Shown: positions 42,764 to 53,013, counted from the first letter of the stretch. The stretch: 64,000 bases of DNA from Acidobacteriota bacterium (GCA_016208485.1 JACQXY010000033.1:1-64000); one strand, 5' to 3'. Notes: generated from the sequence alone by a model not told the origin. Numbers and translations are program-made.

Positions 42764-43347
42764 AGGGTCCAGCTCCACCGGAGGGAAACGCTCTTCCCCG
42801 TCTCACCCGAGAGTTCGAGCGCGGGGCAGGAAAGCGTCCCGCGGGCAGCCTCAACGGTCAGGGAGCACGACCCCGAGATCACGTTGAACTCGTCCACGGC
42901 CGAGGTGACTCCCTTGGCGTCGAGCCTGAACACCCGAACGAAGACGGAGCTGCCGATCCCTCCAACGGCCGGGGTCACCCCCGCCCCCGTCAGCTCGTAG
43001 TCCCCGGGGCCGCGGTAGAGCCCGGGAGCGACGTCGACGGCCACCTGGAACCGCGCGCCCTCGACCGCCAGCGGCTCGGAGAGCCCAACCTGGAAGAACC
43101 ACGCCGATGGAGGAATGCGGCCCCCTCGCACCTCGGTGAGGACGATCTTGAGCGGGCCCCGGAAGCTGAGCGACGCATCCCCGCCGACCTTGAGCGAGAC
43201 ATCGGCGAGGTACGCGCGCACCGTGTAGCCGGTCTGTGGCGTGCGCGCCTCGATCGGCGATGGCACGCTTGGGGAGCCCCCACACGCGGTGGCCACCGCG
43301 GCCAGCGCGAGCGCGGCCGAGGCGCGCCGAGCGCTGCGGGTCAGCAC
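42760..43347 (-). CDS. Lipoprotein, hypothetical
   Basis: A 195-aa exported protein. The signal segment ARRASAALALAAVATACGG contains a lipobox (VATAC). The mature part is beta-rich with Gly turns (FRGPLKIVLTEVRGG, GLYRGPGDYELTGAG) and ends with a Cys pair (GSCSLTV, LSCPALEL). No family is recognised. The GTG start overlaps the upstream lipoprotein stop by seven bases; its own stop overlaps an ATG (ATGA). It lies at the 3' side of a Liv operon, so it may act at the cell surface with the transporter. Confidence 0.75.
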   Translation of the reverse strand: MLTRSARRASAALALAAVATACGGSPSVPSPIEARTPQTGYTVRAYLADVSLKVGGDASLSFRGPLKIVLTEVRGGRIPPSAWFFQVGLSEPLAVEGARFQVAVDVAPGLYRGPGDYELTGAGVTPAVGGIGSSVFVRVFRLDAKGVTSAVDEFNVISGSCSLTVEAARGTLSCPALELSGETGKSVSLRWSWTL

Positions 43348-43868
43348 GTTCGGGCGACCCGGAAGGGAGCGCGCGCGGTCCCGGATGCGCGCTTGCCCGA
43401 CGCGAGGACCTGCACGGCGGCGTCGCCGAGCGGGACGTCCGGCCGAAGTGCCCAGGTCCAGACGTAGGTCGCGGACGGATTCGTCCCACGGGGGACGAAG
43501 GAGATGTCGGGCTGGTAGTCGTCGTCGTTGTACACCGCGGTAAACCCGAGCGCCGCCCCGGGTTCCGTCTCGACCGTGGCCTTCATCGTGTCCCCCGGGG
43601 ACGCGCAGCTCGCCGACAGCGTGAGGGCGACGGGTAGCGCCGGCCTCTCGGTCGGTGAGGAGGCCGCGGCGGTTCCGGTCGCGCGCGCGGTCGAGCGAGG
43701 AGTCGCGCTCACGCCCGGTGGCGCGGCGCCCGGGTGCGCCGGCGCCGGGGCAGTCGAGGCAGTCCCGGCGCCGGACGGCGTACCGGCCCCGAGGCTCCGA
43801 TTCCCGCCCGCGCCGGCGCAGGCGCCGAGCGCAAGCGACGCGCAGGCAACCGCGGCGAGGAGTCTCAC
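43341..43868 (-). CDS. Lipoprotein with Ala/Pro/Thr-rich spacer
   Basis: A 175-aa protein. The lipobox LGAC at residues 14-17 follows a short hydrophobic stretch. Residues about 20-75 are a flexible Ala/Gly/Pro/Thr spacer. The C-terminal domain (about 80-175) is beta-rich with Cys residues at SASCASPG and the end (RVARTC). No family is recognised. The start overlaps the livF stop (GTGA), so it is a member of the Liv operon. Confidence 0.75.
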   Translation of the reverse strand: MRLLAAVACASLALGACAGAGGNRSLGAGTPSGAGTASTAPAPAHPGAAPPGVSATPRSTARATGTAAASSPTERPALPVALTLSASCASPGDTMKATVETEPGAALGFTAVYNDDDYQPDISFVPRGTNPSATYVWTWALRPDVPLGDAAVQVLASGKRASGTARAPFRVARTC

Positions 43869-44668
43869 CGGCTCGCCCTCGCCTTGCTCGCTCCCGCCTT
43901 GTGCGCGCTCGGCTTCCCGCTCGGACGCTCCTCCGCCGCGCCGGAGGTCTCGGCCTCACCCAGGTAGCTCGCGAGGAGCTGTGGGTGGTCCCTGAGCTCG
44001 CGCGACGCGCCCTCGAGCGCGACCGTTCCCTTCGCGAGCACGTAGGCGCGCCGGGTGTGACCGAGGGCCATGTGCACGAACTGCTCCACGATCAGCGCCG
44101 CGGTCCCGCTGCGGTTGACGCCGTCGAGCGTCTCGAAGAGCAGGTCCACGATGATCGGCGCCAGCCCGAGCGACAGCTCGTCGATCAGCAGCAGCCTGGG
44201 GCGAGACATGAGCGCGCGCGCCATCGCGAGCATCTGCTGCTCGCCTCCCGACATCGTGCCGGCCGCCTGACGGCGGCGCTCCTGGAGGCGAGGGAAGAGC
44301 GTGTAGGAGCGCTCCAGATCCTCGGCGTAGCCGGGCTCTTTGCGGCGCGGGAGGTAGCCGAACCGCAGGTTCTCCTCGACCGTGAGCGTCGGGAACAGCT
44401 CCCGGCCTTCGGGCATGTGGGCAATGCCGAGCCGGACCACCTCATGTGCGGGCATCTCGTGGATGGGTCGTCCGTCGAAGAGGATCTCTCCCTGCTGGGG
44501 CGCGATCATCCCGGAGATCGCGCGCAGGGTGGTCGTCTTCCCGGCCCCGTTCGCGCCGAGGAGGGACACCATCTCACCGGGCCCGACCGAGAGCGTGACT
44601 CCACGCAGGGCCCGCACGGCCCCGTAGCCGACGTGGATCCCGCGGACATCCAGCAGCGGGGCGGTCAC
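43865..44668 (-). CDS. livF: Liv-type ABC transporter ATP-binding protein LivF
   Basis: A 267-aa ATPase. Walker A is GANGAGKTT, the signature MSGGEQQM, Walker B LLLIDELSLGLAP, then the switch His in VEQFVHMALGH. A basic C-terminal tail (SGKPSAHKAGASKAR) is extra. GTG 44668 overlaps the stop of the fused livHMG gene (GTGA). Together with that fusion it completes the cytoplasmic and membrane part of one importer. Confidence 0.94.
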   Translation of the reverse strand: MTAPLLDVRGIHVGYGAVRALRGVTLSVGPGEMVSLLGANGAGKTTTLRAISGMIAPQQGEILFDGRPIHEMPAHEVVRLGIAHMPEGRELFPTLTVEENLRFGYLPRRKEPGYAEDLERSYTLFPRLQERRRQAAGTMSGGEQQMLAMARALMSRPRLLLIDELSLGLAPIIVDLLFETLDGVNRSGTAALIVEQFVHMALGHTRRAYVLAKGTVALEGASRELRDHPQLLASYLGEAETSGAAEERPSGKPSAHKAGASKARASR

Positions 44669-47600
44669 GCGACTCCCTCCTCTTCGGAGGCGGCTTTTCC
44701 GAGGTAGGCGGCAACGACCGCCGGGTCGCGCTGCACCGTGGCCGGAGGGCCCTCGGCGATCAGGCACCCGCGGTCGAGCACGTACACGTAGTCCGACACC
44801 GACATCACCATCTTCACGTCGTGCTCGATCAGCAGGATGGCAACGCCCATGTCGCGGATCTCGCGGATGAGCTGGACCAGACGCTCGGTCTCGGTGTCGT
44901 CGAGCCCCGACGCCGCCTCGTCGAGCATCATGAACGGAAGGCCGGTCACGACGGCGCGCGCGACCTCCACCATCCGGAGCGCCCCGAACGGGAGGTCGCC
45001 CGGCCGCTTGGCGGCGTACCCCTCGAGACCGAGGCGGCCCGTGACGTCGGCGACGCGCCTGCGCCCCTCGCGCTCGGCGTCGAGAGACCGCGGGGTCGCG
45101 AGCACGTGGGAGGCCAGTCCGGTCGGGTTGTGCAGGTGGGTCGCGACCAAGAGGTTGTCGAACACCGAGAGCTGGGGGAAGAGCTGGAGCGCCTGGAAGG
45201 TGCGCGCGATGCCGAGGCGCGCCCGCTCGTGCGCGGGCACGTTCGTCACGTCCGTCTCGCCGAGGACCACCCGCCCCTCGCTCGGCTGCACGATCCCGGC
45301 GATGGAGTTGAAGGTCACCGTCTTGCCGGCGCCGTTCGGCCCGATCAGGCCCACGATCTCTCCCTCTCGCACCTCGAGCGCGACCTCGCTCACCGCGGTC
45401 AGGCCGCCGAAGCGGACCGTCAGGCCCTCGGCCCGGACGATCGACCTGCGGTCGGCCCGGTTCTCGGGGAGGAGGGAAGGGGCCGGCCGCTCGCCGCGCG
45501 CCGCGGGCCCGGCGCCGCCTGGGACCTGCGCCCCGCGCGACACGGGCGCCGCAGATTGCACGGCCGGCATCCCCACGACGCCGAGCGCCACCAGCTCCTC
45601 GATGGCCGGCGCTTCGAGTCTCTCGCGCAGCCGCTGCGCGAACCGCAGCCGGGCCCATCGCACGTCGGCGAGGAGTGTGTCTATGCCGCGGTCGAGCCGT
45701 CCCAGCGCCGCGAGCACTCGGCGTGCGGACCCGAGCAGATGTCCGATCCGGCTCCCGAGCGCGCCGAGGCCGCCCGGGTAGGCGAGGAGCACGAGCGCGA
45801 GCAGCCCTGCCGAGAAGACCTCGAGGAAGCCGCTGAGGGCCCCGACGCGGTAGAAGAGCTCGTCCAGCATCCCGAAGACCACCCCCGCCGCGACGGCACC
45901 GCCGAGGCTGCGCAGGCCGCCCACCACCGCGATCGCGACGAGCAGGAGCGACTTGTTGAACGCGAAGGCATCGGGCCCGACGACCCGGGCGTCGGCCATG
46001 AGCATGTTTCCCGCGACGCCGGCCAGGAACCCGGAGAAGGCGAACGCCATGACCTTGTAGCGGGTCACGTTGATCCCGAGCGAGGCGGCGGCCATCTCGG
46101 AGCCCTGCACCGCGAACATCGCCCGCCCGGTCTTCGAGTCCCGCATGTTCGCGGCGGCGAGGATGGCGAGCGCCGTGAGAGCCCAACCCACGTAGTACAT
46201 GGTCCTGGCATCCCGGAAATCGAAGAATGGGAACGCGCCCGCCTTGCCGATCGGGGTCGCGTCGATGCGGAAGTGAGACGTGAACCACTGCTGGCGGAAG
46301 AGGAACTCGCTGCCCATCCAGGAGAAGATCAGCGTCGCGACGGCCAGGAAGAGCCCGCGAACGCGGACGGCCACCACCCCGAGGACGGCCGCGGTGGCGG
46401 CCGCCACCGCGCCGGCGAGAGGGAGGTTGAGCGGGAAGGGGATCCCGAGTGCCCCTGTCAGCCATCCCGTTGAGTAGGCGCCGATCCCGACGAGAGCCGC
46501 GTGCCCGAGGGAGATCTGGCCCACCCAGCCGATCAGCACGACGAGGGAGGTGGCGATCATCGCGTACCGGGCCGCGGAGTTCAGGTTGCCGACTACCGAG
46601 GACGGTACGAAGGGAAGCAGCGGGAGGGCGATGGCGGCCGCGATCCCGAGCAGCGCGAGCGGCCTCCGCGCCGCGGCGAGCGGCCCGAGGCCCGAAGGGG
46701 GCTGGCGCCGGCCCGCCACGGTGACGGACTCCGCGCGCACGTCGCCGCCGGTCATCCGCGCGCCGCGGGCAACCATCGCCCCGACGGCGGCGATCGCCAG
46801 GAAGAGCTGCGCCCCGCCCTGGATGCCCTTGAGCGGCCCGATCCCGGGCACGACCGAGAACACGGCACCGACCGCGCCCGCTCCCACGAGCGCCCCCAGA
46901 ACGCTCCCGAGGCCGCCGAGCAGCGCGGCCACGAACGCCGGGAGCGCTTGCAGGCTGAGCACGTAGGGCTCGAGGTTCGTGATCCCGGCGAGCAGGATGC
47001 CCGAGAGCCCGGCGAGGGTCCCGCCGAGCACCCACGTGAGCGCGGTGATCCGGTCCGGATCCACGCTCATCAGGGATGCCGCCCGCCGGTTCTCAGCCGT
47101 GCCGCGCATGATGAGGCCGAGATCGGTCCGGCCCAGCAGCGCAACGAGGCCGGCCGTCAGTACGAGAGCCGTTGCGAAGAGGCCGATCTCGCCCCAGCGG
47201 ATGAAAGACCCGGCGACGTCGATGCCCCCTGTGGGGAAGATGGCCGGCGCGCGCTGGGTGCCGGTTTCGAAGACCTTTGCGGAGACGGCGACGACGAGCC
47301 CGAACGCCGCGACCGTGCCCACCGTCTGCGCCGTGGGCCCCTGCGCGCGGAGCGCGCGGATGAACACTCGCTCGACCAAATACCCGAGCGCGCCGCCCGA
47401 CGCGAGCCCGACCACGAACGCAGCCGGCAGCGGCAGGCCGTGCCTCGATGCCCAAAGAAGAAGCCCCACCGTGACCACCGAAGCGGCGAGGCCCGCTCCG
47501 AAGCGCGCGGCCCGCGCGGCTCGCTTCGCGAGCGCACCCGCCACGAGCGGTCCCACCGCGCTCGCGGGGACGATCGCGACGAGCAGACCCTTCGCGAGCG

Positions 47601-47775
47601 ACGCGCCCCCGCTGTTCAGGATGAAGACCACGTACGCGGGGAACATGACCATGGCGCCGTGGGCCAGGTTGAGGACGCGCGAGGCCCGGTAGATCATCAC
47701 GATCCCCACGGCGAGGATCGCGAAGGCGCCGATGTTGCCGAGCGCGAGCAGAAGGGAGATGAGGAGGTCGATCAC
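44665..47775 (-). CDS. LivH-LivM-LivG fusion: both permeases and one ATPase in a single chain
   Basis: A 1036-aa protein. Residues about 1-340 are LivH-like (GIVMIYRASRVLNLAHGAMV, LLGGLGSVLGALVGAG). Residues about 370-690 are LivM-like (IGWVGQISLGHAALVGIGAY, RVRGLFLAVATL, FAFSGFLAGVAGN). A Pro/Ala linker follows. Residues about 785-1036 are a LivG ATPase: Walker A GPNGAGKT, the signature replaced by LPFGALRMVEVARA (as is usual for LivG), Walker B PFMMLDEAASGLD. The single ATG is 12 bases after the binding-protein gene. No frame break is seen at the joints. Confidence 0.92.
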   Translation of the reverse strand: MIDLLISLLLALGNIGAFAILAVGIVMIYRASRVLNLAHGAMVMFPAYVVFILNSGGASLAKGLLVAIVPASAVGPLVAGALAKRAARAARFGAGLAASVVTVGLLLWASRHGLPLPAAFVVGLASGGALGYLVERVFIRALRAQGPTAQTVGTVAAFGLVVAVSAKVFETGTQRAPAIFPTGGIDVAGSFIRWGEIGLFATALVLTAGLVALLGRTDLGLIMRGTAENRRAASLMSVDPDRITALTWVLGGTLAGLSGILLAGITNLEPYVLSLQALPAFVAALLGGLGSVLGALVGAGAVGAVFSVVPGIGPLKGIQGGAQLFLAIAAVGAMVARGARMTGGDVRAESVTVAGRRQPPSGLGPLAAARRPLALLGIAAAIALPLLPFVPSSVVGNLNSAARYAMIATSLVVLIGWVGQISLGHAALVGIGAYSTGWLTGALGIPFPLNLPLAGAVAAATAAVLGVVAVRVRGLFLAVATLIFSWMGSEFLFRQQWFTSHFRIDATPIGKAGAFPFFDFRDARTMYYVGWALTALAILAAANMRDSKTGRAMFAVQGSEMAAASLGINVTRYKVMAFAFSGFLAGVAGNMLMADARVVGPDAFAFNKSLLLVAIAVVGGLRSLGGAVAAGVVFGMLDELFYRVGALSGFLEVFSAGLLALVLLAYPGGLGALGSRIGHLLGSARRVLAALGRLDRGIDTLLADVRWARLRFAQRLRERLEAPAIEELVALGVVGMPAVQSAAPVSRGAQVPGGAGPAARGERPAPSLLPENRADRRSIVRAEGLTVRFGGLTAVSEVALEVREGEIVGLIGPNGAGKTVTFNSIAGIVQPSEGRVVLGETDVTNVPAHERARLGIARTFQALQLFPQLSVFDNLLVATHLHNPTGLASHVLATPRSLDAEREGRRRVADVTGRLGLEGYAAKRPGDLPFGALRMVEVARAVVTGLPFMMLDEAASGLDDTETERLVQLIREIRDMGVAILLIEHDVKMVMSVSDYVYVLDRGCLIAEGPPATVQRDPAVVAAYLGKAASEEEGVA

Positions 47776-47787
47776 TCGGTCATCGCC

Positions 47788-49233
47788 TCACGGGAGCGTC
47801 GGATCCTGAACGAAGCCGGTGCGGCGGTCCCGGAACCCGGCGAACGCTCCCTGGGCGACCACGATCTCGAACGCCTGCGCCCCGCGGTTCGCGAACCGCT
47901 TCGCGCTCGTCCAACGGAGCGCCCCCGCCAGGTCGCTCTCGTAGGCCATCGAGTTGAGCGCGTCGCGGAGCCGCGCGCGGGTCAGGTTCGGGCCCACCGC
48001 GCGAAGGGCCTCGACGAAGACGCTCATCCCGAGGTAGGCGCCCTCGAGGAACTGGTTGGTTTCGTCCACGGTCGGGCTCACCGAGAGCACGTCGCTCCGG
48101 TAGGTGGCGACGTCGGGCCTTGTCGCGTGGAAGCCGATCGCGGGGTTGTAGCCGGTCCAGACGAGCATGCCCCCGCAGACCTCGCCGCAGTTCGCCGCGA
48201 ACTCCTCGTTGAAGAGGGTCTGCGCCCCGCTGGTGAAGAGCGTGCCCATCTGCGGGCGCCCCGCGAGCCACGTGAGCGCGGTCTGGGGCTCCAGCAGCAT
48301 CGCGACGAAGTCGCACTTGCCGCCGCACGCCTCGTTGAACCGCCGGATCTCGCTCGAGTAGGAGGCCTGCCCGGGCCGGATCCCGACATACGCCTTCGTG
48401 GTGGAGCCGGGCAGCGACTGCACGTAGGCTTTGAACGCCTCCGCGCCCTCGCGTCCGAAGCGGTACTGCTGGTCGTACACGATCCCGAACGCGCGCGCGC
48501 TCTCCTGGTAGCCGTAGCGCGCCATCACCCGCATGGCCGACACCGTGGCGGTCGCGACCGGCCACACCCACGGGGTCTTGTACTGCTGGATAAGCATGCC
48601 GTCGGTCCCGACGACCGGGATCCCCGCCTCTCCGATGTCCCTATTCTCGATCGCGGCCGTGAGCCCTTCGGAGGAGGGCACGACCGGGAGCGCGAAGTAC
48701 CCCTCGTCGATGAAGTTGCGAATGAACTTGCGGCCGAGGCCGGCGTCCCACGCGTCGTCTCGAAGGGTCAGGTCGAGGAGCCTGCCGCAGATGCCGCCCG
48801 CCCGGTTGACCTTCCGCACCACCGCCTGCATGCCGATGGGAGAGGACCCGAGGAAGCTCGACCCGGGACCCGACTGGACGACGGTCGAGGCGAGCCGGAT
48901 CCGGTCGGCCGTGACCCCGGTGTCGGTCGGGCCGCCGTTCCGGCCGCGCGCGCAGGCTAGCCCCGACCGACGCTTCGGCCCCGACGCACGCTCGGGCCCG
49001 CGCGCCGTCTCCTGGGAGCCGGCGTCGGTGGGGGCCGACACCTCGCCCCCGGCTCCCGGGACGTCCGCCGCGATCTCCGGCCCCGCGGCCGCGCTCGGCC
49101 CTCCTTCGGCCACGGTCTTCGGGGGGATGATGGCGAGGGTGCCGGCGCCGGCCACCACCATGACGGCAAGAACCGCGCGCGACAGCGCCCACCCCAGGCC
49201 GGGGCGATCCGGGGTCCGAGGCGTCTCGCTCAC
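47788..49233 (-). CDS. Liv-type ABC substrate-binding protein, membrane-anchored
   Basis: A 481-aa extracellular receptor for amino acids or similar small molecules (type I periplasmic-binding fold). The N-terminus has a membrane segment (ALSRAVLAVMVVAGAGTLAII) without a lipobox Cys, then a low-complexity spacer. The binding domain runs from about residue 105 (DTGVTADRIRLASTVVQSG). GTG 49233 overlaps the stop of the exoprotein gene upstream (GTGA). It directly precedes livHMG-livF. Confidence 0.88.
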   Translation of the reverse strand: MSETPRTPDRPGLGWALSRAVLAVMVVAGAGTLAIIPPKTVAEGGPSAAAGPEIAADVPGAGGEVSAPTDAGSQETARGPERASGPKRRSGLACARGRNGGPTDTGVTADRIRLASTVVQSGPGSSFLGSSPIGMQAVVRKVNRAGGICGRLLDLTLRDDAWDAGLGRKFIRNFIDEGYFALPVVPSSEGLTAAIENRDIGEAGIPVVGTDGMLIQQYKTPWVWPVATATVSAMRVMARYGYQESARAFGIVYDQQYRFGREGAEAFKAYVQSLPGSTTKAYVGIRPGQASYSSEIRRFNEACGGKCDFVAMLLEPQTALTWLAGRPQMGTLFTSGAQTLFNEEFAANCGEVCGGMLVWTGYNPAIGFHATRPDVATYRSDVLSVSPTVDETNQFLEGAYLGMSVFVEALRAVGPNLTRARLRDALNSMAYESDLAGALRWTSAKRFANRGAQAFEIVVAQGAFAGFRDRRTGFVQDPTLP

Positions 49234-52182
49234 GACTCCAGCACCTCTCGCAGGGAGCGGCGCCGGAGCCCGAGCGCGACGGGCGAGAAGAGTGCCGCCC
49301 ACACGACGCCGGCGAGCAGAGCCTGGCGCGGGGAGCGGATCAGGAAGGCGACCCCTGAAAACAGCATCCGGAAGGGACTCCGCGGGCGGCGCACCGCGCC
49401 GGACGGGGGAGGCTCCTGAACGAAGTCGGAGCCGCCCGTCATGTCGATCAGGATCTCCGGGAGGTCGAAGTCGTCTACGAACTCGTCTGGGGTGTCGATC
49501 CCGGCGAGCAGGTAGATCCCGTAGGTGACGCTCGCGTCCGTGCCGGCGAACTGGAAGATCTGCCGTCCGCGCCCGAAGGCGGGGTCGTCGTTGTAGATCG
49601 CGAGCTCGAGCGCCGGGACCTGGGTCGTAACGTCGTTGTTGATCGCGCGCGAGGACTCCTGCTCGAGCCGGTCCTTCTGGACCGAGGCGAGGTAGCCACC
49701 CGGCGTCCCCTGCGCGAGCGCGCGGTCCGGCGGCGGCGCGGACGCGCGGCCGCGCGCCCCGAGCGCCCGGTTCATCGCTCCGACGAGGGGTGGCGAGCCG
49801 AACTGCGCGACGAGGGTGGGGGAAAGGACCGGGATCCCGGGGTCACCACACGCGTCGACGTCGTCGGTGCGCGGGAGATCGGCCGGTGGCGGGTGGACCC
49901 CTTGCTCCCGGAGCATGGCCTCGACGTTCCCCTGGACCTCTTGGACGGCCGACAGGTCCACGTCCTGGCTCGGGATGCGCACCCCGCACAGGCGGCGCAC
50001 GAAGGCGGTGTCGGCCGTCCCGGGCCGGCCACCCGCCCAGGCCTCCGAGATGGTGAGCGCCGCGTCGATCGAGATCACGTCTCCGATCGAGATCCCGCGC
50101 GCCGTGGCGGTGGTGCGCGCGACGAGGCCCCGAGCGCGGTCCCGGTAGATCTGGACCGACCCGGACACCTCGCCGACGCGGACGCTCCCGATCCCAGGAA
50201 GACCCTCGGCCTCGAAGGCGGGCGTCTCCCCGCCGCGGGCCTCGGCGCGCGCGGAGGCGCGCCCGGACGCCTGCTTGCACTCGACCGACGCGCGGAAGCC
50301 CTCCACCTCGACCGCGCCGAGGCCCGTCTTGTCCCGGGACGCCGACCCATCTCCAGCGCACTCGGCGGGCCCGAACGGCCACGTCCGGCCGACCTCGCGG
50401 TCGATGTCGTTCCGGCCGTCCGGGCTGTCCGCGGGAGGGTCGACCGGGCGGGGCCACGACTGCCCCTGGGACTGGAGGACGCGGGCGGCGTCCGGCGGAA
50501 TCGGGTAGCAGCGGGCACTCGGCTGCTCCAGGTCGATCTTCGTGCCGGGGTCGGTGTCGCCGGCGATCGCGGAGGCCGCCGCCAGCTCGTTCGAGAGCGC
50601 GACGTTGCGCACCTTGCCGAGCACGATCTCGCGGTCCCCCTTCTGGCACGGCGATCCGAGGCGCATGATCCCGTAGCGGCCCGGGCGGATCTCGGTCACG
50701 GCCGGACCTCCTGGAGGAACCCCTTCCAGGCCGCCGACGATGAGAGCCCTCAGGCCGTAGGTGTGCCCCGTGCCGGCGAAGGTCGCCCCCGTTACGCCCT
50801 CACGCTCCTCGGCATCGGTGGTGAGCCGGTCCTGGTCTTCCATCGGCGGATCCGCCGAGACCGGGACCGAGTCCCGGAGGATCCGGTAGGTGCACAGGGC
50901 CCCCGGACCGCAGTGATCGGCCTCCGGGACGAAGATCCGCCGCTCGCCGGTCCCCGGGTGCACGTCCACGCCGATGCGCCCCGTCCCGGTGCCGGCGAAC
51001 TCCTCGAACACCAGAGCCTGGGGGGGCGGAGAGCGCCGGATATCTGAGATGTACAGGCCGCCGCTGCGCTGGCCTCCGGACTGGGCCTTCGGCGCGACCA
51101 CGTAGAGGCGTCCCGAGGTCGGGTCGACCCCGGCCGAGGCCGCCGCTCCGGTGACGGTCACGCCAACAACGCCCGCATAGGAGAGTGAGCGCGCGTCGAA
51201 GGCCCACCAGGACTCCCCGGCCGCGGCCGGCTTGACGCGGAACAGAAGCCGGTCTCCGTCGCGGTCGGCGATGATGTCGCTCACGTCGAGGGGCCCCCCC
51301 CCCCGGACTCTGGCAGCCGACGATGATCCCGTCGCCGCGCGAGCGGGACTGGAACAGCTCGACCTGGTAGGTGCTGAAGACCGTGCGCGGCAGCTCCGAC
51401 TGGCTGCACGCCGCGACCCGGTAGATCCAGTCCTGGTGTCCGGTCTCGGGATCCCACTGCGCGACCCACACGTTGCTGTTGTTCCGCTCAGCCGCCGGGA
51501 TCACGCCGACGTCCTGCAGCAGAAGCAGCAGCTTCGGGCGGCCGGTCAGCTCGGGAGGCACGTAGTCCATGCCGAAGAGGACCGCCCCGGGGGTGCCGGC
51601 GACCGCGGGAAGGCAGTTCGAGGCGGTGCACACCGTGACCGGATCGCTCTGGTCGCCGGGGTCCACCCCGACGAACGAGGTCGGGTCCGTCGCCTCCAAG
51701 GCGGGGAACACCCGGACGACCTCTTCCGCCGGACGCCCGCGCTCCAGGGCGCCGCCGTCCACGGAGAGGACCCCCCTCCACAGCCCTCCCTCCGCGTAGC
51801 TCAGGAAGAAGCGATTGCCCTGCGCGTCGATCGCATGCGCCCACTCCGACCTGGGCGACGGGGGGCCAGCGACCCGCTGGGGGATCGCGAGCTCCCGGAT
51901 GACCTCGAGGCGATCGAGGTCGATCAACCTGACCAGCGAGCGGCGAGTGGTCAGCTCGACGATGTTGAGCGCGCGCCGGGTCCCGGGGCTCATGATGAGC
52001 CACCCGCTCGGGGCGCTCCCGGTGAGCGTGCCCCCAGGCATCTGTAGCCGCAGGCGCCCGGCGTCCTCGACGGCGTCGGGTCCCTGCGCGCCTGCCGGGA
52101 TCGTGGTCGCGAGGGCCATGGCCGCCGACGCCAGGGCCCACCCGATTCGAATGACGAGATCGCGACGCTTCCGCGTGATCAT
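49230..52182 (-). CDS. Large exported, C-terminally anchored protein, interrupted by a run of 11 G
   Basis: Two overlapping frames make one protein if the G tract (51294-51304) has 10 instead of 11 bases: the join would read CQSPGGGPLDVSDII. The total would be about 983 aa. The signal peptide is at the start (MITRKRRDLVIRIGWALASA). The first half has repeated beta-strand blocks with Asp/Gly turns (LVRLIDLDRLEVIRELAIP, SGRLYVVAPK), consistent with a beta-propeller. The C-terminus has a membrane helix (ALLAGVVWAALFSPVALGL) and a basic tail. The gene overlaps the binding-protein start. No family is recognised. As given, the first part ends after about 460 codons and the rest could start at GTG 51284. 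Confidence 0.7.
51294..51304 (-). repeat. Homopolymer G11 tract causing a frameshift
   Basis: Eleven G on the coding strand, followed by CCCC. One G fewer restores a continuous frame. This is either a slippage-prone, phase-variable site or a sequencing or assembly length error. Confidence 0.85.
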
Positions 52183-52214
52183 CTCCCGGTCCCCGCCTGG
52201 TCCTCCCCGGAGCG

Positions 52215-52251
52215 GGTGGTGGGCGCGAGGCAAGGCCCGGCGCCCACCACC
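52215..52251 (-). terminator. Hairpin between two exported-protein genes
   Basis: GGTGGTGGGCGC (52215-52226) pairs with GCGCCCACCACC (52240-52251), a perfect 12-bp stem with a 13-nt loop. There is no T-run, so termination of the gene at 52300-52959 is plausible but not certain. Confidence 0.5.
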
Positions 52252-52299
52252 ACCCGGACTAACGACCCGTGTGCTCCAGGGTAACGCATACCTCCCGGA

Positions 52300-52959
52300 T
52301 CAGTACGTGACCGAGAAGGACTCGACCAGGAACCCCGTGGTCGCGCCCGTGATGCCGCAGTTCCCGCCGGCAGCGAGCCCCCGGGTGTTCATGTACCCGA
52401 TGAGGTGCTTGCCGTTCCAGAGGTTGTCCGTGCTGTCGCTCACGGTCCCCTGGACGATGTGGTTCGTCCCGACGCTGTTGATCCACCCGAAGGATGCCGT
52501 GATGAAGCCGGCATCCGGGGTGACCGTGATTGTCCCCTTCCCGGAGGACATGCCGCAGTACGCTCCCAGGCTGGTGACCGTGCCCTTGTTCAGATCCCCC
52601 GTGGAGTAGACGTCGCAGTCGGCGCTGGCCGTCCCCTTCGAGGCGGGATACGTGGTTGCGCAGGTCTCGGTTCCCGGATTGATCCCTCCGATGGCCATCA
52701 GCCACGGCCCTTTGGCAGGCGGGCCGACGCCCGGCCAGTAGAGCCCATCCATGTAGGGCGGCTTCCACTGAGACACGGCCTTCGTGGCGTTCCAAACAGA
52801 GTCGGAGGAGTACGTACAGCCCGTTCCAGCCTTAGCGCAGACCCAGCCGGTGCCCTCGATGAACGTGAGGATCGCCGGTGGCTCGGCCGCGGCCGCCGGC
52901 AGGACGCCGATCGTCCCCGCCAGCAGCGCGAGGCCGAGGATCAAGGCTGTTCGCCGCAT
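52300..52959 (-). CDS. Secreted Cys-containing hypothetical protein
   Basis: A 219-aa protein with a signal peptide (MRRTALILGLALLAGTIGVL, cleavage near AAA-AE). The mature part is rich in Gly, Thr and Ser, with six Cys residues likely in disulfides (WVCAKAGTGC, TETCATTY, SADCDVYS, GAYCGM, GGNCGI). It is predicted beta-rich. An excellent ribosome-binding site (AAGGAGGG) precedes the ATG, and a promoter lies just upstream, so it can be expressed strongly and on its own. No family is recognised. Confidence 0.8.
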   Translation of the reverse strand: MRRTALILGLALLAGTIGVLPAAAAEPPAILTFIEGTGWVCAKAGTGCTYSSDSVWNATKAVSQWKPPYMDGLYWPGVGPPAKGPWLMAIGGINPGTETCATTYPASKGTASADCDVYSTGDLNKGTVTSLGAYCGMSSGKGTITVTPDAGFITASFGWINSVGTNHIVQGTVSDSTDNLWNGKHLIGYMNTRGLAAGGNCGITGATTGFLVESFSVTY

Positions 52960-52984
52960 ATTTCCCTCCTTTGTCGATGTTGGC

Positions 52985-53013
52985 AGTATTCCCCAGCTTC
53001 GCTACCAGCTCAA
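52985..53013 (-). promoter_or_regulatory. Promoter of the secreted-protein gene
   Basis: On the minus strand, TTGAGC (53013-53008), a 17-bp spacer and AATACT (52990-52985) lie 26 bp before the ATG at 52959. The A/T content is above the surroundings. Confidence 0.5.
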
